Of a DNA stretch of 60,524 nucleotides, positions 20,791 through 31,164 are shown one piece after another. Origin of the DNA: CAJBLF01 sp964424505 (GTDB lineage Bacteria > Patescibacteriota > Gracilibacteria > Absconditabacterales > Absconditicoccaceae); assembly GCA_964424505.1 (NCBI GenBank), contig CAYRIQ010000002.1:1-60524 (forward strand), written 5' to 3'. The notes beneath the pieces were generated by a model. It saw only the letters and a program-made list of their open reading frames with translations, had not been told where the DNA came from and searched no databases. Position numbers and translations under genes: made by a program. How positions within the stretch are numbered: position 1 is the first letter of the stretch; every line of letters starts with the position of its first letter.

Positions 20791-21089
20791 CTTAATATTT
20801 TTACTTTATGATTACTCATATATTTGAGTGATTTTATGTCTACCTTTTTCGTTCCTAAAATCAAGAAAACTTATATAACTGGTAATCACCATTTTTGGTA
20901 AAACATTATGTGGTTTATATATGTATTATTGTTATGTATTTGTTTATATACTCTACCTAGCTTTTCGTAAATAGATATATAGACAATTGTCTATTATCTG
21001 TTTTTCTTTTTGAGCTCTGCTTGCAAATAGACAGATGATGTATACAAATGATTACAAGATTGTTATCTTGTTTTATTTGTTGTTTTTCC

Positions 21090-22073
21090 ATGGATATAAA
21101 AATAGATAAAACAGCTTCTGACCAGAGATTTGATAGGTTTTTGAGAAAATGGTTTAAAAAATATCCCAAAATTCGTTTATCGGATATTTATAGTATAATT
21201 AGGAAGTGATCCGTAAAAGTCAATAATAAAAGAGTAAAAGAACAGTATAGATTATTGGAAGGTGATATTGTCCAAATCAATGATAAAGTGAGCTTGTGAA
21301 CCGAAGATTTATCTTTGTTAGTTAGTCAAAAAGAACGTAAACTAGAAAAAGTAGACATCAAAAAGATTTCTCAACAAATTTTATATGAAGATGCTCACTG
21401 GATTGTATTTGATAAGCCTGCCTGAATTCCTATGCATCCAGGCAATAAACATCGAAATGATTTGTCTATGAATGACTGTCTCGATGTCTATGCCAAACAA
21501 TACAAAACAGCCACGTTTAAGCCTTCATTTTGATATAGACTAGACAGAGATACGTCATGAGTTTTGATCGCTGGTAAAACATATGAAGCATTGCAGTATA
21601 TAAATACTATTATTAGAGAAAGAAAGATTGATAAATATTATTTAGCTATTGTTGTGGGTAAATTTCCTGGTCATGTAGTTATAGATAAGCCTCTTACAAA
21701 ATCGTATAGTCAAAAATTTGATAGGTCACAAGTGAAGATTGATTATCAAGATGGATTAGCATCCAAAACGGAATGTTGGGTCGAACAATTTTTACATCAT
21801 CCATTGCTTGGTTCACTTTCTTTATTGAAAGTAAAAATACATACCTGAAGAATGCATCAAATTAGAGTCCATGTTGCTGATCAGTGATATCCTGTACTAG
21901 GTGATTTGGTCTATGGCAACCAATCAATAAATAAAATACTATGTTCTTCATTACAAATTCGTAGACAGCTTTTGCATTGTCAACAATATAGTTTTTTTGA
22001 TCCATTTGAAGAACAAAATATGGTATTTACCTCACCTTTGCCTGTAGATTTTCAAAAGATTTTGAAAAAATAA
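21090..22073 (+). CDS. RluA-family 23S/tRNA pseudouridine synthase with S4 domain
   Basis: 327 residues from ATG 21090 to TAA at 22073. An N-terminal S4 RNA-binding region (RFDRFLRKWFKKYP, then a glycine from TGA and VKVNNKRVKEQYRLLEGD) precedes the catalytic domain. The RluA boxes are VFDKPAGIPMHPG, the active-site aspartate in YRLDRDTSGVLI, YYLAIVVGKF, and HTGRMHQIRVHVADQGYPVLGD. Most of the invariant glycines in these boxes are TGA codons. Length and S4 fusion match RluC/RluD, but the exact RNA target cannot be read from sequence. Membrane-protein genes follow on the same strand after 69 bases. Confidence 0.92.
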
Positions 22074-22142
22074 AAATAATTTGATTTTTTTTTATAAAAC
22101 ACTACAGTTCTTATATTTATTTTACTTTTTATATATTTTGTT

Positions 22143-22454
22143 ATGAAAAAAATTCTTTGGACTACGTTTTTTTGGCTTATAGTGCTTTTTGGTTTTGCTT
22201 TTTATATAAGAATGTTTGATACAAATATGGCAACAGGTGTAAGTAATTGGCTAGGGGTAACGACGATATCTACTAGTGGAGAATTGCTTGCTACGTGAGC
22301 TCAATCTGAAGTTATGAGTGGTATTACTAGTATTCAAACTACACTTACTGATATGCAAACAAAGCTTGATACATTGGTAAATGCAGTTCCATCAACACCA
22401 ATCTCTAATGAACCTGCAAAAAGTGTAGAAACTCTTCCTGCAAAAGCTAATTAA
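22143..22454 (+). CDS. Stand-alone membrane-anchor module, 103 aa
   Basis: ATG 22143 to TAA 22452-22454. Begins MKKILWTTFFWLIVLFGFAF, one membrane helix, then YIRMFDTN, a short glycine/threonine region containing TGA glycine, and a predicted coiled coil (ITSIQTTLTDMQTKLDTLV). The first 80 residues are clearly related to the next protein (MKKIFWTTIFWFVLLFLF, YMRLFDKP, IQSQLDLINQKL), which continues into a GerMN domain. This one ends in a Pro/Ser tail instead. It is probably a partner or duplicate of the next gene, 33 bases away. Confidence 0.7.
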
Positions 22455-22487
22455 ACTGCTATTTTTTATGGTTTCATCCCTGATGAT

Positions 22488-23159
22488 ATGAAAAAAATTT
22501 TTTGGACAACTATTTTTTGGTTTGTTTTGCTGTTTTTGTTTCGATCATATATGAGACTTTTTGATAAGCCACTTGGTAGAGAGGTAGGTTCTCGATTTGG
22601 AAAAACTCAGCAAATATGTTTAACGGGTATCGTCACTACTGGAGTTACTCAGCAATTGGATACTATCCAAAGTCAACTTGATCTTATCAATCAAAAACTT
22701 CAATCTCAATCTGAATCATCATCAACTCAGCCAGATTATTCTTTTGAAAGTACTGCTCCGACAAAGGTTGGTCTCTATTATTTCAATCAACTAGTAGACA
22801 AAAAATTGTCTCCGGAACAACAGATAAATATATCTTCTTTATTGCCTGTCTATCGTGTTTTTCCTCCTAGTAAAAATCTTCTTGTCGATACCATACATGA
22901 ACTTATCAAATGATCATTGACTTCTCCTGAGCGTACACAATGATTTATTAGTGAATTTCCGCATCCAGATTTTCATCTTGTAACTTCTACCTTGTCCAAA
23001 GAGGGCATATTGACTTTGGAATTTACTGAGGTACCTGGTTTCACTAGTGGGTGATCTGCTCGTATGTTGATTTTGTCAAATAGTATCCAAAAAACTGCAT
23101 TACAATTTCCTGGAGTTGAAAAAGTATTGTTTGTCCCAGAGACATTGTTTCAGCCATAA
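22488..23159 (+). CDS. GerMN-domain membrane protein
   Basis: 223 residues from ATG 22488 to TAA at 23159. One N-terminal membrane helix and a coiled coil of the same type as the preceding gene are followed by a GerMN domain: VGLYYFNQL, LLPVYRVFPPSKNLL, VDTIHELIKGSLTSPER, GFISEFP, LTLEFTEVPG, LSNSIQKTALQFPGVEKVLF. Glycines in LIKGS and TQGFI come from TGA. GerMN domains occur in spore germination protein GerM and in envelope proteins linked to peptidoglycan, and probably bind cell-wall components. A terminator follows at 23228. Confidence 0.82.
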
Positions 23160-23227
23160 TGGGGACAATGGATTTCTCCGTGGATGTACAAAATTGAGTT
23201 TGGTTTATCACGTAAACGTTATTACTA

Positions 23228-23257
23228 AAACACTGGTTTCTTGCTGGTGTTTTTTTT
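23228..23257 (+). terminator. Rho-independent terminator
   Basis: A short stem (AAACAC with GTGTTT, extended by G-T pairs) followed by eight T, about 70 bases after the GerMN gene. Confidence 0.6.
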
Positions 23258-23350
23258 GCTTTTTTATTAAAAATCATTATACTTTATAGTGAATATTAAG
23301 CGCTTCATTTATAAAAATATTTCTTAATTCTTACTCCTTAATCTACATAT

Positions 23351-26300
23351 ATGGCTGATAAAAAAGGAAAACACACAAAAAACATGCATCGTGATCAGCA
23401 AAAAGATCCACAAATTATATCAGAAAAAAAATCTCTTTCTGGTGTGTTTTTGGATGAAATTAAGTGAGCATTTACTGCTTTTGATGCTTTGGCTCAATCT
23501 GAAAGATTACGTTTGTTTGGTGATCAAAAATATTTAGATCAATTTTGGGAATATTTTAAGATAGAATATCCTAATTTACTTGATAAAATAGACAAAAAAG
23601 ATTTGCCTGTCTATATTCAAACACTGGAAAATAAATGATTTTCTATAGGACATATTGTGGATAAAGCTGGCATACTTCATGATGCTTTTACGACAGAAGA
23701 TACGGAAATTCATGTGATGGAGCAGAGTTTACAACAGCTTCAATCTTTTTGTGCTGATGATATCAATGCTATCCCCGAAGGCACATTTAAAAAATTTGCT
23801 GATGTTGCTGGATTTACTCATGATAAATTGGTAATTTTTCCTGATGGAAAACTCAAAAATATAGATGCTTTGTGGGATATTTGGACAAAATTTATAGAAA
23901 AAGAATGAATTACTCTTGGCAAAACTGCTACTACACAAATAGAGCATATATTGACTCCACCTTACAATCCTACAGAAAGAATGATGGTGACTGTCGCGAT
24001 TACTAAAATAAGAAAACAACTTACATGAAAACTTAAGGCGGATTTTGATGCTCAATTTACCTTACCTATCACCATATTTACCTCATATCAAGATTTGTTG
24101 GGGTTTAGAGATCAATGGTCACAATTTCTTTATGATCACTCTGCGGAAATTGATAAAACGTTGGCTAAAAAACTTGATGCTATCATTGTCACCAATGGTG
24201 ATATCTATAGAGAAATTTTGAAATCTGGAAGAACTTTTGATGCTACTAAATGATTTTCTGAACAAGAACAATATTTTAGGCGTATATTTAATAATTTGGT
24301 GACTCGTCAATTGTTTGAAGAGGTAGAAAAAACACAAAAAAGTATCGATCATTATATTGAGTCTATAGGCACAACATTTAAACAATTTCCTCCTTATGTT
24401 GACCAAATTTTGACTATATACCCATTCAATACTAAGATTGTTGATGCTATTGATCCTTCTTTTTCTACTGAAATACAGACTATTGATGTGCAAATGGTTG
24501 CTCTACAACAGCAGTATTCTTCTGCATCTGATGAAGAAAAATCGTCACTGAGAATGAAGATGAAACTCATTAAGCAACAAAGAGAATATCGTAGATGGCA
24601 GGCATATATTTTATTTCTTAGGACTCAAGATGCTCCGCTTGCTGATGTGTTTGCTCAGTTGGTAGCTAGTACTTTTGATTTTTCTGTATTGTCTCCTGAT
24701 CAACAGCAGATTATGGTCAATGTATTGGTAAAACACACATTTGAAGATACCATCAAAAATAAAATACCAGAATTGCTTTCTGTGGATAAGGCAGATATGA
24801 CTCAATTTGTGGATGATTTTTTTGATCTCAAAAAAAAGGATATTGTTATCCCTACAAAACATTGACCTATTTCTCTTTCTTTTCTCAAAAAAGAATTTTT
24901 GTCTAGTACACGTAAACAACTTCCGTGAATACATGACTTAGAAGATATTGGGCAATTACCTCTCAATTTTCTTACACAACTTACAGAAAGTAATGCTACA
25001 TTTTTTGAGGATAGTCATATTTTCCATTCAATCTATACGGATTTTAAAGCAAAAAATGGTAATTTTCGTCTCAATGATGCCTACAAAGTACGTATCAAAA
25101 AAGATGGAAAAATGGTCGAGTGATATTTGTCTGCATATTCTCCAATCGAAGAAAATAATAATCAAGAGTATACAGGTAAAGAATTATATTTATATTCTCA
25201 CCCTATCTCTGCACCAAATCAAGAAAGAAAGCTTGTTACACGACCACATGAAGAAGGAAAAATTGCTGTCCCTGTCGTGATCAAAGATGAAGAACAACAA
25301 TTATGTGATATAGATATTTTGGACAAAAAAATTAATCTGAATGGAGAAGCTATGTGAGCCTTGCTTTTTGGGTATGTGCTTGGACAACAAAGCATGAATA
25401 TGACTATTACTCCTCAACAAGAAAAAAAACTGGCAGAACAATTTGATGCTCTTGCTGTATATCAAGAAAAGGAGATGTGAGAGGAAGAGTCCGTAGAACC
25501 GATCGTAAAAACAAAAGAATCGTCAAAAGAAATATCAGAAATAAAAACTTTTGATGCTGATCGAAAACAACTTTTATGAGATTCTCAGGCTTGATTTTTG
25601 GTATGAACAAGATTGTTTATGCCTTTTGCAGATAGTGGTGTACCTCCTATAGAAAATGGTAAATCATGGTTACAAATGGAGATAGTAGCTATTGACGATA
25701 AAAAAGGGACATTTACCGTCAAAATCCATGGTGGAGAACTAGATTTGGGAAAGTCTGAATGAGCCACTAAAGAACTCCCTATTCACAAAAATGCTATTGA
25801 TAGTATCAAAAAAGCGTTTGGCGAAAAAATTTATAAAGTGCCAAATATAGCTGGTGTGTGATTTGAACAACAAATGAATAATATGAATTGATATATCAGT
25901 GGTCTTGATAAATATTTTGGATCAGTAAAAATGGATTCTTCTCGTCTCAAATATTCGCTATGAAATTATGCTGGCAAGGAAATTACTCATTTTGGAATCT
26001 ATCAACCTAAAGCTATTGGTGAAGATGTTGCTACTGATACGGGTAAATTGATCCTTTATGCAATCAAATGTAATGCTAATGGTACTATTACCGTATCTGG
26101 TGACTCTACTGCTGGCAATCAAGCTAAGCACTTTCCTACTCGTGATATGGATTATGCTACTTTTATGCTTTTTATTAAAGACAAATGATTGCAGCCTAAA
26201 TGTAGTGAACAACTCCAAGATATTCGTACTCATGTGACAGAAAATAATGAAGTAGCTACGACAAAACATTGATTTAGTATCAATAGTGTATTTGGTTTTT

Positions 26301-28507
26301 TCAAAAATTCAATAAATAAAATCAAAGATGGCGTTAAAAAATATGATGAAGAAAGAACAGAAGATTTGACAGATATTCTTACAAATCAAGGTCAACTCTG
26401 GGGAAAAATCTGATGATTTTTGAGTCCTTTTAGTAAAATTTCTTCTTCTTTTGAAACTATGTGAGTGGAATATTTTATGGAAAGAGACAACAGAATTTGG
26501 AAAAAAGTAGAAAAACGAACAAAAATTTATGATGATTTTGATTATAGTAGACTCTATGCAGACCTTATTTGACCTATGCTTAGATGAGAAAAAAAGATTG
26601 TACCTCACTATAAAATAGCTGCAATGTTGTTGATCCATCTCAAAAAATGAAAAGGACCGTATGCAAAAAACTTATCTACGAGTGAAGGTAGTCGAGTTGG
26701 TCAATTATTGGGTCAAGATCACCAAAAAAGGTACCTTGCAATTAGAGAAAAAAAAATCAGAGATCTTGAAGAAAATGCTCATATTTATGGTGGTCCTTGG
26801 GCAGATCAAATCAAAAATGAATTGGTAGAATTGGAAATGAGATATATTGTCCATATCATGGATGGTAGACATATGGGTGTACAAGATGGTGATAAAACTA
26901 AATTATATTTTCAAGGAAAATATTCCAAAAAATTTTGTGATGAATTAGAATGAGCATATACTTCATTCTATAAGCAAGATGGAGTAGATGAATGATTTAC
27001 CAAAAACAAAGATGTTAATTTCGAGTTTGCGAGAAATGAATATTTTAGGCAATTGGCTGATAGACCACAACAAGCACTTCCGTTTCTTAAAGTCATGGCT
27101 ACTAAAGCTATCAATGATACGCAGTGGCAGGTATTTGAAACTGCCGTTTTAGCCTGAATACTTTCGTGAGTATTTCTCAATATGACTTATTCATCGACAC
27201 AATCATTTATCCAAACTATCTGTAGAACGAGAGGATTTGTTCCTTGAATATTTGCCAAAGATATCCATCAACAATCCAAAATGCAAAGACTTTTGGATCT
27301 CTTTAGCGGTGGAGAATTTACCAAAAAGACATGATATAATCCTGCCAACTATTCTTTCACTCTCAATACAGGGCCTTCAGACTTTATCAATAAATTTATT
27401 GAACGAACTAATGCCTGAAATACTAGATATTTGCTCAGTAAATTTTTGGATTTGGAATGAAAAAATGTCGATAATAAAACCTTGCTGGATTTGCATGCGG
27501 ATCCAAAAACATCATTGTCAGATAAATTTTTACTTAAAGAATATATCGAAAGAACGAACGAAAAAAATGAAAAATTAGATGAAGATGTCCTAAAAAATAC
27601 TTCTTCACTTACTGGTTCTATCCTTACTAAAAGTCAGAGTGTTGTGGATCAGATGATTAAGATTGATGAAAATGGATTTCATGGCGAAAATTGAGATGCA
27701 AAAGAAGATATGAAAAAATTTTCAGAAAAAATGGAGGAAGCTATTCCTAAGGGGAAACTTGATGTACAAAAAACCAAATTTTTTCTTGATAAATTTGTCA
27801 ATCGATTTGGGGAAAGGTTTTCATGAAGTAAAAAAACAGAGCTTTTGAAAAGATTGAAATGGTGCAATGAACATCCTACTTCTCCAGAGGTTGATGATAT
27901 ATTACATTATAGTATCGTGGGAGAAATCGTTCTTTCTTTATCTTCACGTAGTACTATCCTTCCCGATGAACTTTTGTGAGCATTGGAAGCATGGAAATCT
28001 TTTTTTAAAAATAATTTGAATACAATACTGGACGATAATGTTATTTCTGTTTTTGGCAATCAAGCTCAAGCAGATTTGGTTAAATATTCTCCTAAGCTAG
28101 AGCCGTGGGAAAATGCTGCAGCATTGTTGGATAGAGAGGATAGTCCTATGTTTACCTATTGACTTTCTACAGAGCAAAAAAAAATTGCTGCTGATACAAG
28201 AAATAGAATCAAGGGGCATAACTATATCAATAAAGAGTTATATAAATTGGCTGAAGATTTGAGTAGAAAATGTCCATCAATTTCCAATCGTTTTAAGAGA
28301 GATGTCGCTGAGCATAAGAAATCTTTAATACAAGGCAAACCTAGTATCAAAGCTACTTGAGCAAAAATCAAAAATCCTGAAACGGTAGAACAAGTAAAAA
28401 GAATTCTTGAAAACAAGCCTCTTGAAGAAGATAATCCTGATGAATTTCTTTATCAGAATGCTCAAGATTATGACGATTATGATTATCCTTATCCTATGAC
28501 AGGATAA
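23351..28507 (+). CDS. Giant cytoplasmic protein of unknown function, 1718 aa
   Basis: One frame from ATG 23351 to TAA at 28507 with dozens of TGA glycines and no TAA or TAG. The N-terminus (MADKKGKHTKNMHRDQQK) is charged, with no signal peptide and no long hydrophobic segment. The only weakly hydrophobic stretch is near residue 1270 (VLAGILSGVFLNM). The protein is mostly helical and charged. A basic stretch EEKSSLRMKMKLIKQQREYR lies near residue 400 and a Glu-rich one about residue 710. The C-terminus is Asp/Tyr-rich (YDDYDYPYPMTG). No enzyme motif or repeat was recognised. It has its own terminator and single-gene context. Confidence 0.85.
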
Positions 28508-28543
28508 TTTATCATATCTTTTATTGTTTCTATGGCTTTTTTT

Positions 28544-28567
28544 GACCTCTTTATGGGGTCTTTTTTT
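28544..28567 (+). terminator. Rho-independent terminator after the 1718-aa gene
   Basis: GACCTC (28544-28549) pairs with GGGGTC (28555-28560, one T-G pair), then seven T. Confidence 0.75.
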
Positions 28568-28646
28568 ATTTCTTGATTTTATCTTTTTTTTTGCTACTAT
28601 TTAAACGTAAAATACAAACAAAATATTCATTTTAAAATAAAATATT

Positions 28647-29223
28647 ATGAAAGGAAAAGCTATTTGGAATCAATAATTTGGGTAAAAGTACTCAAGCTGA
28701 GCTTCTTGTTGAAAGACTAAAAAAAGAAGGAATTGATGCTTATCATTGGAAATATCCGATTTATGATTTGGAACCAAGTGGTCCTCTTATAAATCAATAT
28801 CTTAGAGGTGGTAATCCCTATGATTTAAGTGGTAGAGAAATTCAATTACTGTATTCTATGAATCGTTATCAATATGAATATGTTTTAAAAACTGCGTTGA
28901 ATGAAGGTAAATTTCTTGTTATTGAAGACTATACATGGACTGGTATTGCATGGGGTATGGGACGTGGTGTAGATGAAACTTTTCTTAGAAAAATTAATTC
29001 TGGGCTGTATAAGGAAGATCTTTGTTTTTGGTTTGATGGAGAACGTTTTCAAAGTGGCATTGAAAAACATCATAAACATGAAAATGATGATGAATTAGTC
29101 AAAAAAGTAAGGGAATATCATGCTATTTTTGCTAATGAAAATGCTTGGATTCCTATTAATGCTAATGATTCTATTTCAGATATTCAAACAAAAATTTGGG
29201 ATATTGTTGCTAAAATGATTTAA
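28647..29223 (+). pseudogene. tmk: Thymidylate kinase, frameshifted just before the P-loop
   Basis: ATG 28647 gives MKGKA, but the frame then runs into TAA. The rest of the kinase is in another frame, whose P-loop GINNLGKST starts near 28663. It continues without interruption (RYQYEYVLKTAL, EDYTWTGIAWGMGRG, helical lid) to TAA at 29223. The normal family start (M-K-G-K-x-I-x-F-E-G) would be restored by about five extra bases between 28660 and 28666. Only a TTG at 28678 could start the second frame, and it would cut into the P-loop. So this is either a true frameshift or an assembly error. dTMP kinase phosphorylates dTMP to dTDP and is normally essential. Family call is firm, integrity is uncertain. 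Confidence 0.75.
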
Positions 29224-29342
29224 ACTATTATCTTAATATCTCCTGACGTATTGTTGGTAGTTTTTTTAATATATAATTAAAATTGAAAAACTAAACGGAT
29301 TATGTATATATTGGTTGAATGTTTTTATTGTTGGGAAAATAT

Positions 29343-30104
29343 ATGCTAGGATCACGTACCAAAATAGTCCTTTTAACTTGATTTTTTACTTTTGCATTTG
29401 GTCTTTTATTTTTGGCGTTGGTCAAAAGTTATACACATGCAGGAAATTTTCTCTTGGCATCTAATTCTCTAGATCATGAAATTGTACCTCGTTTTTGACT
29501 AGAAAACAGTGATATAAGCTTTGATCTTGATCGTGATGATTCTTTCCAAAAATATTTAAATTCTGATTACCCTTTTCACGATTTATCTTATATACCCACA
29601 GATTTAATTTCTATTGACTCAAATTTTACTGCCAATGATGTAAAAAAATTTAAGCTTAGACAGGAAGCATCGATAGAATTTGCTGATATGGCCTGGCATT
29701 TCTGGAATGCGTTTAGTGGTGATAGATTATATATAGTGAGTGCATATAGGAGTAAAGGACTACAAGATTATCTCCTTAAACAAGGATGTTCATCTATCAA
29801 ATGTGCACAAGTAGGTACGAGTGAACATCAAGCATGATTGGCGGTAGATCTCAAGGTGATTGCTAAATGAGGCAGATGATATTCACTTGATCTTGGTAGT
29901 AAAACCAATAAATATTATGATTGGCTCAAGTCCAATGCTGCTGATTTTTGATTTCATAATACTTATCAAAAAGGTGTAGAAGTGGATGGTAAAATGGTGG
30001 AATGACGACATCGAAGATATCTTTGAACTGAATTAGCTACCTTGCTTATGCAAAATGATCAAACGTTTGCAGAATATTATAATGAAAAATTTATGGGTGA
30101 TTAG
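29343..30104 (+). CDS. VanY-like D-alanyl-D-alanine carboxypeptidase (M15B)
   Basis: 253 residues from ATG 29343 to TAG 30102-30104. One N-terminal membrane helix (IVLLTGFFTFAFGLLFLALV) anchors an extracytoplasmic peptidase domain: SAYRSKGLQDYLL, zinc ligands in SEHQAGLAVDL with its glycine from TGA, DWLKSNAADFGF, and the last histidine in VEGRHRRYLGTELA. These match M15B peptidases, which trim D-Ala from peptidoglycan stem peptides. The last four codons and the stop lie inside a 28-base copy of the tRNA-Val 5' region, so the native C-terminus may have been replaced. Confidence 0.85.
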
Positions 30105-30116
30105 CTCAGTTGGCTA
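30089..30116 (+). repeat. Partial copy of tRNA-Val 5' half
   Basis: 28 bases identical to 30170-30197: six leader bases plus the first 22 bases of tRNA-Val (acceptor strand and D arm up to GGCTA). It overlaps the end of the VanY-like gene. Instead of the rest of the tRNA a perfect hairpin follows (30117-30133). Confidence 0.9.
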
Positions 30117-30155
30117 CCCCGTTAAAGACGGGGCTCATTACATTCGGAGCCTTTT
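30117..30155 (+). terminator. Hairpin pair after the tRNA-Val fragment, possible terminator
   Basis: CCCCGT pairs with ACGGGG (30117-30133) around a 5-base loop. An overlapping second stem GGCTC/GAGCC (30132-30151) is followed by four T. It could end the VanY-like transcript. Confidence 0.45.
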
Positions 30156-30175
30156 GTAAAGTTATTGTTATTTAT

Positions 30176-30249
30176 GGGTGATTAGCTCAGTTGGCTAGAG
30201 CGTTTGCTTGACGTGCAAGAGGTCACAGGTTCGACTCCTGTATCACCCA
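30176..30249 (+). tRNA. tRNA-Val (GAC anticodon)
   Basis: Complete cloverleaf: acceptor GGGTGAT/ATCACCC, D arm GCTC-AGTTGGCTA-GAGC, anticodon arm TTTGC-TTGACGT-GCAAG with anticodon GAC, T arm ACAGG-TTCGACT-CCTGT, discriminator A. CCA is not encoded, unlike tRNA-His. It is preceded by a 28-base duplicate of its own 5' region. Confidence 0.95.
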
Positions 30250-30272
30250 AATTTATTATATAATCGTTGACT

Positions 30273-30842
30273 ATGAAAAAAGAAGAAAAACACCATCAAG
30301 ATGAGCTTCAAAAAAAGCTTGAAGATACACAATATGAGAAAAAATATCAAGAACTTGAATATAAAATAATTCAATTAGAAAAAGAAAAAAAAGAATTTGA
30401 AGAGATAGCTAAAAGATCTCAGTATGAATATATCAATCTTAAAATGGATTTTGATAGATATCAAAAACAAATCAAAGAGTCTAGTCAAAATATGGAAGTA
30501 GATGCTCTTTTGTCTGTAGTCAAAAAATTTATTCCTTTTGTCGAAGATCTCAGGAAATCACTGGAAAATATTACCGATGAACATATGGAAGATCCGCTCA
30601 CGAAATGAGTTCAGATGATTTATAATAAATTTATTAAAAACCTTGAACATTTACACATTAAAACTATTGATTCTTTGGGTTTGGTTCCTGATTCTTTTTT
30701 ACATGAACCTGTAAGTGTGGAACCAATAGAGGATGAAAAGCTGAAATGAAAAATTATCAAAGAATTTGAAAGAGGATTCGTTTATCATAAAGGTGATGAT
30801 ACAAGAGTGATTATAGCTTCCAAGGTCATTGTGGGACAATAA
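30273..30842 (+). CDS. grpE: GrpE nucleotide exchange factor
   Basis: 189 residues from ATG 30273 to TAA at 30842. A long N-terminal helix (charged, YQELEYKIIQLEKEKKEF) leads to the GrpE core YEYINLKMDFDRYQKQIKE, KFIPFVEDLRKSLEN, and the C-terminal beta domain with GLVPDSF, IKEFERGFVYHK and VIIASKVIVGQ, the family end. GrpE releases ADP from DnaK during protein folding. dnaK is not next to it in this window. It starts 23 bases after tRNA-Val. Confidence 0.92.
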
Positions 30843-30896
30843 TATTAGATATAAGTAGCAAGTAGCAAGACAGAGGTGTTAAAATTCAGAAATAAT

Positions 30897-30919
30897 AAAA
30901 AAACAGGAAATGTTCCTGT
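30897..30919 (-). terminator. Terminator after tRNA-Leu
   Basis: A 7-bp perfect stem ACAGGAA/TTCCTGT (30903-30919) with a 3-base loop. On the minus strand T follows (plus-strand A run 30897-30902). Confidence 0.65.
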
Positions 30920-30930
30920 AGAGGTGTAAT

Positions 30931-30971
30931 TACTCAGGACCCCGTAGTCCTACGGGGCAAGCCTGACGGCA
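30931..30971 (-). repeat. Partial copy of tRNA-Leu 3' half with T arm replaced
   Basis: On the minus strand the variable arm (TGCCGTCAGGCTTG) and acceptor 3' strand (TCCTGAGTA) match tRNA-Leu at 31007-31087. The T arm between them is replaced by a perfect 8-bp hairpin CCCCGTAG/CTACGGGG (30940-30957). It lies in the 3' trailer of tRNA-Leu, before its terminator. Confidence 0.85.
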
Positions 30972-31006
30972 TTTATATATCGATTCTATTATCGTAATGA
31001 AGTATT

Positions 31007-31087
31007 TACTCAGGAGGGGACTCGAACCCCCAAGCCTTACGGCATACGAACCTCAATCGTACATGTATACCATTCCATCACCTGAGC
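31007..31087 (-). tRNA. tRNA-Leu (GAG anticodon)
   Basis: Minus-strand class II tRNA: acceptor GCTCAGG with CCTGAGT (G-T at the end), anticodon arm TACGA-TTGAGGT-TCGTA with anticodon GAG, long variable arm (TGCCGTAAGGCTT), T arm GGGGG-TTCGAGT-CCCCT, discriminator A. CCA is not encoded. Confidence 0.95.
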
Positions 31088-31153
31088 ATTTTACTTGCTC
31101 AGAGAGCATAGTAATTGGAAAGTTATAATCAAGATGATTTTTTATATGCTTAC

Positions 31154-31159
31154 TATACC
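31154..31159 (+). promoter_or_regulatory. -10 element directly before the YqeY-like gene
   Basis: TATACC lies 5 bases before ATG 31165, consistent with a leaderless transcript. Confidence 0.35.
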
Positions 31160-31164
31160 ATAAT

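Larger units (their letters stand above)
20408..21089. other. 682-base intergenic region with a segmental duplication
   Basis: No convincing gene. It contains the broken tRNA-His copy (20673-20732) and two identical 30-base direct repeats (20496-20525 and 20761-20790). The remainder is AT-rich and must hold the promoters of tRNA-His (minus) and of the RluA-type gene (plus). Confidence 0.6.

Noticed and set aside
27237..27578. 113-residue frame inside the 1718-residue gene
   Set aside because: Out of frame with the long ORF, which is uninterrupted through this stretch when TGA is glycine.
30117..30151. A suppressor-like tRNA with anticodon loop TTAAAGA
   Set aside because: CCCCG-TTAAAGA-CGGGG can be drawn as an anticodon arm, but the D stem is not closed, there is no T arm and no 3' acceptor strand. 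It is a hairpin beside a tRNA fragment.
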